From assembly GCA_013153765.1 (NCBI GenBank), contig JAADDT010000117.1:1-8418 (forward strand): 8,418 nucleotides of DNA. The letters run 5' to 3'. Of the stretch, positions 1-6,141 are shown in pieces (position 1 is the stretch's first letter; every line of letters starts with the position of its first letter). Source of the stretch: Aquificota bacterium (lineage in GTDB: Bacteria; Aquificota; Aquificia; Aquificales; Hydrogenothermaceae). The position numbers and the translations under genes were made by a program. The notes below the pieces were generated by a model, which searched no databases, was not told where the DNA came from, and saw only the letters and a list, made by a program, of their open reading frames with translations.

Positions 1-26
1 AAACCGTCATTTTGTACAGACATTTT

Positions 27-32
27 TATAAT
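27..32 (+). promoter_or_regulatory. Possible -10 box upstream of obg
   Basis: The hexamer TATAAT is a perfect match to the sigma-70 -10 consensus. The hexamer 17 bases upstream (CCGTCA, 4-9) matches the -35 consensus at only three of six positions, so the promoter call is weak. If it is used, transcription would start near base 39 and obg would have an untranslated leader of about 190 bases. The surrounding sequence is AT-rich, so a chance match is quite possible. Confidence 0.3.
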
Positions 33-69
33 AGTTGAAAAAAGCCAGTTTGTCAATAGACCTGTCTCA

Positions 70-104
70 TTTGTTTTTCAATTACGAAATCTTTGTTTTT
101 CAAT
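70..104. repeat. Two-copy 13-base direct repeat in the obg leader
   Basis: TTTGTTTTTCAAT occurs at 70-82 and again at 92-104, a period of 22 bases or about two helical turns. Both copies therefore lie on roughly the same face of the DNA, which would suit a dimeric regulator, but T-rich repeats also arise by chance in AT-rich DNA. The rest of 1-231 holds no gene I can support. It has a second small repeat (GTACAGAC at 14-21 and 145-152) and no convincing terminator hairpin. Confidence 0.5.
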
Positions 105-231
105 CACTTACAAAAATAGCCGAAATTTTATCCCTCTTTATCCGGTACAGACTATAAAAAAGTCCCAAATGGAAATAAAATGTATCTGAAATAAATTATT
201 CTCACAAAAAAACCGTAAGGTAGGGGAAAAA

Positions 232-1245
232 ATGAAATTCGTTGATAAAGCAAAAATACACGTGAAAGCTGGAGACGGTGGAAACGGCTGTGTTGCCTTC
301 CGCAGGGAAAAGTTTGTCCCTCTGGGAGGTCCGGCAGGTGGGGACGGTGGAAAGGGGGGAGACGTTATTATCGTCGCAGACCCGAGAATGAGAACACTGC
401 TGGACTTTAAACACAAAAGACACTACAAGGCAGAAAAAGGTCAGCACGGTTCGGGAAGCAACAAGCACGGCAGAAAAGGTGAAGACCTTATAATAAAAGT
501 TCCGGTAGGGACAGTTATAAAAGACGCCGAAACGGGAGAAGTAATAGCAGACCTTGTGGAAGAAGGTCAGCAGGTAGTAGTGGCAAAAGGGGGAAAAGGG
601 GGAAAAGGCAACGCCGCCTTCAAGACCTCAACAAACCAGTCTCCAGACTACGCAGAAGAAGGTAAAAAAGGTGAGGAAAAATGGTTAGACCTTGAGTTAA
701 AACTGATTGCTGACCTTGGGATTGTCGGATTTCCAAACGCCGGTAAGTCAACCCTGATATCCGTCCTTTCAAACGCAAAGCCGAAAATAGCAGATTATCC
801 GTTTACCACACTTGCTCCCGTTTTAGGCGTTATGAAAACGGAAGAAGGGGAAAACATAGTAATTGCAGACATTCCCGGACTGATAGAAGGGGCTTCCGAA
901 GGTCAGGGATTGGGACACGACTTTTTAAGACACGTTGAAAGGACAAAAGGGCTGATACACCTGATAGACATATCTGATTTCAGGGAAAGGGAACCTGTGG
1001 AGGCTTTTGAGATGATAAACAAGGAACTTAAAAAATACTCACCACAGCTTGCGGAAAAACCTCAAATCGTGGTGGGCAACAAGATAGACATTTTATCGGA
1101 CAGGTCTTTAATCCAGAAGCTTGAAAAATACTTTAAGGAAAAAGGATACCCGTTTGTTGCCGTATCACTTGCAACTAAAGAAGGAATAGACAAATTAAAA
1201 AAAGAGATAATTAAGCTTTACCACAAGGTTAAGGAAAATGAATAA
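232..1245 (+). CDS. obg: Obg/CgtA family GTPase, ribosome assembly
   Basis: Essential cytoplasmic GTPase of 337 residues that binds the large ribosomal subunit precursor and links its assembly to the GTP/ppGpp state. The glycine-rich Obg fold covers about residues 1-158 (MKFVDKAKI start, GDGGNG, repeated GGKGG). The G domain follows: P-loop GFPNAGKST at 166-174, switch threonines in FTT at 191-193, DIPG at 213-216, NKID at 283-286, and a G5-like VSLA at 311-314 in place of the usual SA motif. It ends soon after the G domain, so the extra C-terminal domain of longer homologues such as E. coli ObgE is absent. A Shine-Dalgarno-like AAGGTAGGGG at 217-226 lies five bases before the ATG. It is the first gene of the plus-strand run, and its end overlaps the next start by eight bases. 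The identification is secure. Confidence 0.97.
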   Translation: MKFVDKAKIHVKAGDGGNGCVAFRREKFVPLGGPAGGDGGKGGDVIIVADPRMRTLLDFKHKRHYKAEKGQHGSGSNKHGRKGEDLIIKVPVGTVIKDAETGEVIADLVEEGQQVVVAKGGKGGKGNAAFKTSTNQSPDYAEEGKKGEEKWLDLELKLIADLGIVGFPNAGKSTLISVLSNAKPKIADYPFTTLAPVLGVMKTEEGENIVIADIPGLIEGASEGQGLGHDFLRHVERTKGLIHLIDISDFREREPVEAFEMINKELKKYSPQLAEKPQIVVGNKIDILSDRSLIQKLEKYFKEKGYPFVAVSLATKEGIDKLKKEIIKLYHKVKENE

Positions 1246-2110
1246 AAAATACATTACCGCCGTTTCGGTTGTACTGGCTGTCCTTTTCGTCGGGGGAGTG
1301 GTTTACGGCTTTGCCAAATACATTGCCAGCAAAAACCTCCAGAGGCAGGTTGAGACTTATCTTGAAAAAAACGACCTTAAAGACAGTGTCAAAATACAGG
1401 ACTACCGCTACGAACCTTTATCAGGGGAGATAACCCTTGAAAACCTTAAAATAGACAGATACAGTCCCTTTGGCTTTGAAATAACGGTGGGAAAGCTTAC
1501 GATTTTTGAATACGACCAGCCGGAGGGCTATCAGGTTCCGTCCAGAGTAAAACTTTCCGCCACAGGAGTAAGACTTGAGAAAGACGGCAAAACTTACAGG
1601 TACGACCTTTATCAGGAGATTTATTACGACAGGGAAAAAAATAAGTACATCATAAAACAGCTGAAAATAAACGGTGAAGGCTTCCTGTTAGAGGCGTCCG
1701 CCGTGTTTTCAAACGTCAGGGAGGAGACCATAAAAAACATATCCGAAAACGGGGAATACGGGGCTGACCTGCTTGAGGTAATACCTGAAGAGGGAAGGTT
1801 TTACTACAGGGATTGGGGCTTTCTAAAGAGTATTGACGAAGACGGGGAAATTCTGGAAACACTTCAGGACGCAGTAATGCAGACGGAAGGGGGAAAGCTG
1901 AAGGAAATACTGAACGGACTTCTGATCATCAGGCAGAAAGGTAAAGGTGAGATTGCCGTCCGCTTCAAGAACCGTAAGAACCTTACACTGAAACAGCTTG
2001 CCTTTATGTACGTTTTCGTCAACGCTTTCCAGACGGACGGGCTGTTTTTTAACCCTGAAGACTACATAGAAATACAGGTCTCTTATAAAGGAGAAGGTGA
2101 TGAAGGTTAA
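1238..2110 (+). CDS. Membrane-anchored protein of unknown function
   Basis: I do not recognise this 290-residue protein. It has a short positive N-terminus (MNKKY), one hydrophobic segment at about 6-27, then a mostly hydrophilic body. This suggests a signal anchor with the body outside the cytoplasm. Residues 50-160 look rich in short beta strands (for example LSGEITLENLKI at 61-72 and KYIIKQLKI at 136-144). That loosely resembles AsmA-like or DUF945-like envelope proteins, but this is inference from pattern only. The C-terminal part has a possible helix near 251-265. No catalytic motif or lipobox is visible. The ATG overlaps the end of obg by eight bases and is preceded by AAGG inside obg, so translation is probably coupled to obg. 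The reading frame is intact and codon use matches the neighbours. Confidence 0.8.
   Translation: MNKKYITAVSVVLAVLFVGGVVYGFAKYIASKNLQRQVETYLEKNDLKDSVKIQDYRYEPLSGEITLENLKIDRYSPFGFEITVGKLTIFEYDQPEGYQVPSRVKLSATGVRLEKDGKTYRYDLYQEIYYDREKNKYIIKQLKINGEGFLLEASAVFSNVREETIKNISENGEYGADLLEVIPEEGRFYYRDWGFLKSIDEDGEILETLQDAVMQTEGGKLKEILNGLLIIRQKGKGEIAVRFKNRKNLTLKQLAFMYVFVNAFQTDGLFFNPEDYIEIQVSYKGEGDEG
2087..2093 (+). promoter_or_regulatory. Ribosome binding site choosing the ATG at 2100
   Basis: AAAGGAG is a strong Shine-Dalgarno match. Two in-frame starts follow back to back: GTG at 2097, only three bases away, and ATG at 2100, six bases away. The spacing favours the ATG. The site lies inside the last codons of the upstream gene. 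Confidence 0.6.
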
Positions 2111-2546
2111 CCGTTTTCCAAAAATGGCGGCACTGCAAAAATACAGGGCTTTAAAGCTTGGATATCCGGAGGAGCTTGCCGAGGCAATCGGCATAGCCGA
2201 AGCACTTAAATACGCCATATTCAAAAGGATAGCACAGTCGGACAAAAAGTACGAGGAAGCGGAGGAAAAGAAAAAGGCAGAAACGGAGAAGGAACTGGAC
2301 TGGGAAACTTTCAAGACCTTCAAGCTGGCGGCTGTTGAGGGAATGCCGTTTGTAGGGGGAAAGGTTGAGACACCGCAGGATTATAGGAAGGCGGTTTTTG
2401 ACAGGTTTGGGGAAGAAGGTGGCAGGAAGATTGAGGAATGGGCAAAGGGCATAATAGAAAAAACACCTGAAAGCTACCTTACAAACGAGCAGAAATTCTT
2501 TAAGCAGGTCTGGGTACCACACAGGGACGAACCGATAGAAGTCTGA
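2100..2546 (+). CDS. Small charged protein of unknown function
   Basis: I do not recognise this 148-residue soluble protein. It has no signal peptide or membrane segment. It appears largely helical: a helix around 23-45 (EELAEAIGIAEALKYAIFKR), then a highly charged Lys/Glu stretch at about 48-66 that could form a short coiled coil. The less charged C-terminal half contains FKTFKLAAVEGMPFVGGKV and ends in the acidic tail HRDEPIEV. No metal-binding cysteines or nucleotide-binding motif are present. The ATG overlaps the end of the preceding gene by 11 bases, and a GTG three bases upstream is a possible alternative start. The overlap suggests co-expression with the membrane-anchored protein, and nurA begins 29 bases further on. 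The ORF is real judging by its fit in the operon, ribosome binding site and codon use, but the function is unknown. Confidence 0.75.
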   Translation: MKVNRFPKMAALQKYRALKLGYPEELAEAIGIAEALKYAIFKRIAQSDKKYEEAEEKKKAETEKELDWETFKTFKLAAVEGMPFVGGKVETPQDYRKAVFDRFGEEGGRKIEEWAKGIIEKTPESYLTNEQKFFKQVWVPHRDEPIEV

Positions 2547-2575
2547 TAGAATAGTAAAAAAGGCAGGGGGAGTTA

Positions 2576-3733
2576 ATGCATCCGGAACTACTTAAAAAGA
2601 CTTACAGGCTGAAGGAGGAACTTTCCTCAATAGCTCTGTTTTTAGACGGAGACCTGTCAAGGGAAGAAGTGGTAAGGAAGTGGAACGGATACTCTCCCAA
2701 ACCGGTGTACAGGTTTTTAGCCGCTGAAGACGGCTCTTACAACAAGAAACATTACCTTGGATTTTACCTTTACTCGGTAGCCGGCTACTCGGTTGCCTTC
2801 AGGCAGGATACCACCACAGTTGAAGAGGTCGTGGGGGAGATTAACATCTCCGTTATCAAAAAAACGGAAGTGGTGGAGCAGTACTTCCGTATGCTGATGT
2901 TCCTTTCAGAATTGAAAGCACTGCTTAAACTGGCTTTGAGGGAAAAACCGGAAGTGCTGGTCATAGACGGAACGCTTTCCAGCAGGTTTATTACAATATT
3001 TCCAAAAACAAACTGGTTTTCCGGTGAGGAGTTTGAAGGAAAGCTGGCGGAAGTGGCAGGGGAGTTTATACAGACCGTAAAGGAAAACCTTTTTGACGGG
3101 GACATAGTCTCCTTTTCTCCACAGATAAAGGAAAAGGTTGCACAAAGGCTTACGGAAAGGCTTGGAAGCAGGGGCAGAAGGTTAGACATTCTGGAAGCCA
3201 CACTTTCAAAAATAGCTTACTTTGAATACCTGCTTTTACTACACCAGCTTTTTTACGGTCTGGACTGGAATCCGCTTGTGGTCGGCGTGGCAAAAACATC
3301 ACACTCAACGGAAATATTCAACCGCTCACTGCCGGACATCAGGATTTTCCACAAGTTTATAGACGGGGAAGGATACTCTGACCCTATTTACATAAACCTT
3401 GATGAGTTAAAGTGGGAGTTTTCCGAAAGGTTTGAGTTTATGGAGGAGGACATAACTTACCAGCTGAAGGAAATATCACTGAAATACTTTTACGCCAAAT
3501 ACGACAGGGGCAGGACAGTTTCCCTTATTGAGGTTTACGAAAACCCAGATAATCAGGGAGTTTCGCCGGAAGAGATTTTGGACTTCCTGTCCTATTACTC
3601 GGTGGCAGGATACCCTTTCCCGCTGAAAAAGGCAGACTACGAGGTAAGAATAACGAGAAAGGACATGGAATTGATAGAAAGCCTTTTAGGTCTGCAAAAT
3701 GAGATACACGGCAGGGAAGCTCTGGGACAGTAA
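2576..3733 (+). CDS. nurA: NurA-family DNA repair nuclease
   Basis: Predicted 385-residue nuclease of the NurA family. In archaea NurA works with the HerA translocase to resect double-strand DNA ends before recombination. The N-terminal half carries the family DGS motif (AAEDGSY, Asp52) and a second aspartate in VLVIDGTL (Asp131). Glu112 lies 19 residues before Asp131, the spacing I recall between metal ligands of archaeal NurA. The C-terminal family signature is present as YPFPLKKADYEVRI (346-359), with Asp354 where archaeal members usually have histidine. VVGVAKTS (236-243) is a further conserved-looking block. The start follows GGGGGAG at 2566-2572. No herA is in the window, so a partner would have to be encoded elsewhere. 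The next gene starts within its last 35 bases. Family assignment is good; activity is inferred. Confidence 0.85.
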   Translation: MHPELLKKTYRLKEELSSIALFLDGDLSREEVVRKWNGYSPKPVYRFLAAEDGSYNKKHYLGFYLYSVAGYSVAFRQDTTTVEEVVGEINISVIKKTEVVEQYFRMLMFLSELKALLKLALREKPEVLVIDGTLSSRFITIFPKTNWFSGEEFEGKLAEVAGEFIQTVKENLFDGDIVSFSPQIKEKVAQRLTERLGSRGRRLDILEATLSKIAYFEYLLLLHQLFYGLDWNPLVVGVAKTSHSTEIFNRSLPDIRIFHKFIDGEGYSDPIYINLDELKWEFSERFEFMEEDITYQLKEISLKYFYAKYDRGRTVSLIEVYENPDNQGVSPEEILDFLSYYSVAGYPFPLKKADYEVRITRKDMELIESLLGLQNEIHGREALGQ

Positions 3734-4013
3734 TGTACTGCATTACCAGTCCGTAATAACGGCTGTATTGATCACATTTTCCTTTCTGATGAGATATGCA
3801 GTTTTTACAAAGCCTGAATACAGACCTGAAGACTTGAAGCTAAATATCAACACTGCAACAAAGGAACAGCTGATAGGCGTCCCTTACATAGGGAAAAAAA
3901 CCGCAGAAAAAATAATAAAAATGCGAAAGGAAAAGGGAAGGTTTAACGATTTAAAAGAGCTGAAAAATTTGAGATACTATAAAAAGTTTAAATACTACCT
4001 GAAGGTGGAGTGA
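3699..4013 (+). CDS. ComEA-like helix-hairpin-helix protein
   Basis: Protein of 104 residues with one predicted membrane segment at about 17-36 and a C-terminal helix-hairpin-helix (HhH) region at 45-104. The pattern LNINTATKEQLIGVPYIGKKTAEKIIKMR, followed by GRF, is typical of ComEA-type domains, which bind double-stranded DNA at the outer face of the membrane during uptake. The first hairpin reads PYIG rather than the usual PGIG. The second motif (LKNLRYYKKFKYYLKVE) lacks its hairpin glycines. The ATG lies 35 bases inside nurA, preceded by AGG at 3688-3690 with an eight-base gap. No in-frame ATG or GTG follows before the membrane segment, which supports this start. It could serve DNA uptake or simply be a small membrane HhH protein, since no other competence gene is in view. 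Confidence 0.8.
   Translation: MRYTAGKLWDSNVLHYQSVITAVLITFSFLMRYAVFTKPEYRPEDLKLNINTATKEQLIGVPYIGKKTAEKIIKMRKEKGRFNDLKELKNLRYYKKFKYYLKVE
4002..4010 (+). promoter_or_regulatory. Ribosome binding site of the creatininase-like gene
   Basis: AAGGTGGAG lies within the last codons of the HhH gene. As upstream, an in-frame GTG (4010) directly precedes an ATG (4013). The GTG overlaps the ribosome binding sequence itself, so the ATG is the better start. The HhH stop TGA (4011-4013) shares its A with this ATG, a TGATG coupling junction. Confidence 0.5.
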
Positions 4014-4753
4014 TGCTTTTAGAAAACCTGTCTTACGTGGAAGTGGAAGCTTACCTTGTGGAAAAGGACACCATACTCATACCTGTAGGCTCAACGGAAC
4101 AGCACAGTCCGTACGGTCTGATGGGAACGGACTTCATAACGGCAGAGGCGGTGGCAAGGGAAGTGGGCAAAAGGTTGGACGTGCTGGTAGCTCCCACACT
4201 TTCTTACGGAATGTCCCAGCACCACCTCGGCTTTAAAGGGACTATCTCCCTGTCTCCCGAAACCACAGTTGCGGTCGTAAAGGACATAGTAAACTCACTG
4301 CTACTGCACGGCTTCCGCAGGATAGTTTTCGTAAACGGACACGGTGGAAACGAAGAGCCGATAAAGACCGCATTTGCCAGCCTGAAGCAGGAAAACAAAA
4401 AGGGGATTTTTCAGGTAATATCGTGGTTCTGGTTGCCGGAGGTTCAGGAGGTAGAAAGGGACATTTTTGAAGACAAAAACGGATACCACGCCACACCTTC
4501 GGAAGTGTCAATAACCAAACTGCTACGACCGGAAGCGTTTAAAACAAAGCCTGCGGAAAGGAAAAGGCTAAACAACAAAATACAGGTTTACTTCCCTCTG
4601 TCTCCGGAGGAGTTTAAGCAGGCTTTTCCTGACGGTAGAGTAAAGTCCGCTCCGTGGCTTGCAAAGGAAAAATACGGAAAGCTGATACTGGAGGAGGCGG
4701 TTAGGGCAGTGTCCCAGCGTGTAAGGGAGATAATGAAGATGAAACTGCTTTGA
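4013..4753 (+). CDS. Creatininase-family metal-dependent hydrolase
   Basis: Protein of 246 residues from the ATG, close to the usual family length. Members hydrolyse cyclic or linear amides using two metals. They include creatininase, the archaeal formamide hydrolase ArfB of flavin/F420 synthesis, and the mycofactocin peptidase MftE. Visible ligand motifs are STEQH (Glu29, His31), GTD (Asp40), and NGHGGN (His110 at 108-113). YHATPSE (158-164) matches the family HAGxxET region with changes, leaving Glu164 as a likely ligand. The usual EQHGPHLP segment reads EQHSPYGL. NGHGGN rather than the NGHYEN type of true creatininase argues against creatinine as substrate. The actual substrate cannot be read from sequence. 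No signal peptide is present, so it is probably cytoplasmic. It is the last gene of the plus-strand run and its stop abuts the stop of mgtE. Confidence 0.87.
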   Translation: MLLENLSYVEVEAYLVEKDTILIPVGSTEQHSPYGLMGTDFITAEAVAREVGKRLDVLVAPTLSYGMSQHHLGFKGTISLSPETTVAVVKDIVNSLLLHGFRRIVFVNGHGGNEEPIKTAFASLKQENKKGIFQVISWFWLPEVQEVERDIFEDKNGYHATPSEVSITKLLRPEAFKTKPAERKRLNNKIQVYFPLSPEEFKQAFPDGRVKSAPWLAKEKYGKLILEEAVRAVSQRVREIMKMKLL

Positions 4754-6130
4754 TTACTGTATTTTCAGGTATTCAAGGAAAAATGTGGCAGTTCCCAGAT
4801 ATATCAGTATGCCTATTATGTCGTTCAGCGTAAGCGTGATAGGTCCTGTGGCTACGGTTGGGTCTTTGTGTATCTTAAGGGAGATGTAAGGAAGCAGTCC
4901 TCCAACGAAGGCGGCTATCACTATGTTCAGGAATAAAGCCACGCCTATCACCAGACCTATTATGTGCGTTGAAATCCAGATGGAGGCTATTATTCCCACT
5001 ATCACTGATATTACGAAGCCGATAATTACCGCCACCTTTACCTCCCTGAATAAAAAGTGGAGAAAGTCCTTAAAGTATTCCGTTATTTTCCCTGTAGCCA
5101 GACCTCGTGCGGTTATTATGGCTGACTGGGAGCTGATCATACCGGATATGGCGGCAACCAGCGGAAGGAAAAAAACGATAGGTAAAAACTGCCTTATGGT
5201 AAAATCAAACACGCTGATAATAAAGGCGGAAACAAGCTCTCCAAAAACCACCACCAAAAGCCACGGCAGTCTTAATCTGGCTGTTTTTAGTATCTGGTTT
5301 GTGTAAAACAGCTCCTCCTCCTGTGCTCCAGCCATTTTGAAAAAGTCTTCCGTGGTCTTTTCCGTGATGGCGTCCAGAATGTCGTCAATGTAAATAACGC
5401 CTATAAGCTCGTCGTTTTCGTCAACGACCGGAATTATAAGCAGGTCGTACCTCTGGAATATGTCTATCGCCTCGTTTTTCTTTGCGTCGGCTCTTATGGA
5501 GATCACGTCTGTATGCATTATGTCCTTTATCTGGGCGTTTGGCGGGGCTGTAAGCACTTCTTTTATGGATACCACTCCCACAAGCCTGTCCTTTTTGTCC
5601 ACCACGTAAATGTACAAAACTTCCGTATCTTCAGGGGCACTTCTTATGACGTTCAGCACGTCTTCTACAGTCTTTTCCTCCTCAACCGCTATGTATTCCT
5701 CACTGATAAGGGGGGCTATGCTGTCCTCACCGTAAGATATGAACTTTTTCAGCTCCTCCTTTTCCTCTTCAGCCAGCTTTTCCAGTATGGCGTTCTGCAG
5801 TTCCACAGGCAGTTTGTCTATTATTCTGGATATTTCGCCGGTGGAGAAGGTTATCAGTATCCTTACCGCTTCTTTCGTGGGCAAAGCTCTTAAAATCTCA
5901 ACCTGCATCTCCTCGTCAAGGTCGTAAAGCAGGTCAGAAGCCTTTTCAATGTCTATGTTCATAAGTATCTGGAATATCTTTACCCTTTCCTGATGGGAAA
6001 GGTACCTGAAAATAGCCACAAGGTCTCCCTTGTGCGTCTTCTGGAGTATCCTTTCTAAAGCTCTGTAGTTTCCCTTATACAAAAGTCTTTTAAGCGTTTC
6101 CTTCAAAACGTTAAGCGTCGGCGTAAGCAA
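4754..6130 (-). CDS. mgtE: MgtE magnesium transporter
   Basis: Inner-membrane Mg2+ channel of 458 residues, normally a homodimer gated by cytoplasmic Mg2+. Domains in order are the alpha-helical MgtE N domain (about 10-130), a pair of CBS domains (about 140-260), and a pore domain with five predicted membrane segments (about 288-308, 316-334, 366-386, 389-412, 436-456). Asp423 (KDP) and Asp437 (TLND) are 14 residues apart, matching Asp418 and Asp432 of the Thermus protein as I recall them; the latter lines the ion path. The family GGNxGxQ loop is changed to SGMISSQ (329-335). The start codon is TTG at 6130, supported by AGGAG with a six-base gap; the first internal ATG would remove 56 residues of the N domain. 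It follows era closely and is probably cotranscribed. No M-box riboswitch space exists upstream. Confidence 0.95.
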   Translation of the reverse strand: MLTPTLNVLKETLKRLLYKGNYRALERILQKTHKGDLVAIFRYLSHQERVKIFQILMNIDIEKASDLLYDLDEEMQVEILRALPTKEAVRILITFSTGEISRIIDKLPVELQNAILEKLAEEEKEELKKFISYGEDSIAPLISEEYIAVEEEKTVEDVLNVIRSAPEDTEVLYIYVVDKKDRLVGVVSIKEVLTAPPNAQIKDIMHTDVISIRADAKKNEAIDIFQRYDLLIIPVVDENDELIGVIYIDDILDAITEKTTEDFFKMAGAQEEELFYTNQILKTARLRLPWLLVVVFGELVSAFIISVFDFTIRQFLPIVFFLPLVAAISGMISSQSAIITARGLATGKITEYFKDFLHFLFREVKVAVIIGFVISVIVGIIASIWISTHIIGLVIGVALFLNIVIAAFVGGLLPYISLKIHKDPTVATGPITLTLNDIIGILIYLGTATFFLEYLKIQ

Positions 6131-6136
6131 GTCCCT

Positions 6137-6141
6137 CTCCT
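6137..6141 (-). promoter_or_regulatory. mgtE: Ribosome binding site for the TTG start of mgtE
   Basis: Read on the minus strand, AGGAG overlaps the era stop codon TGA and ends six bases before the TTG at 6130. This ideal spacing, together with the family length, makes TTG the likely start and suggests that mgtE translation is coupled to the end of era. Confidence 0.65.

Noticed and set aside
150..164. Inverted repeat GACT/AGTC in the obg leader as a terminator or operator.
   Set aside because: The stem is only four base pairs, with no following T-run and no extension on either side.
138..468. Minus-strand ORFs across the obg start, possibly a divergent upstream gene.
   Set aside because: Both consist largely of the reverse complement of the obg glycine-rich region (Pro- and Ser-rich) and show no recognisable protein features.
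1823..2323. Minus-strand ORF of 166 codons opposite the two unknown genes.
   Set aside because: Its product is Ser/Phe-rich low-complexity sequence mirroring the purine-rich coding strand, and it lies wholly over two better-supported genes.
6131..6140. Possible Mg2+-sensing M-box riboswitch before mgtE.
   Set aside because: Only ten bases separate the era stop from the mgtE start, leaving no room for a riboswitch outside a coding region.
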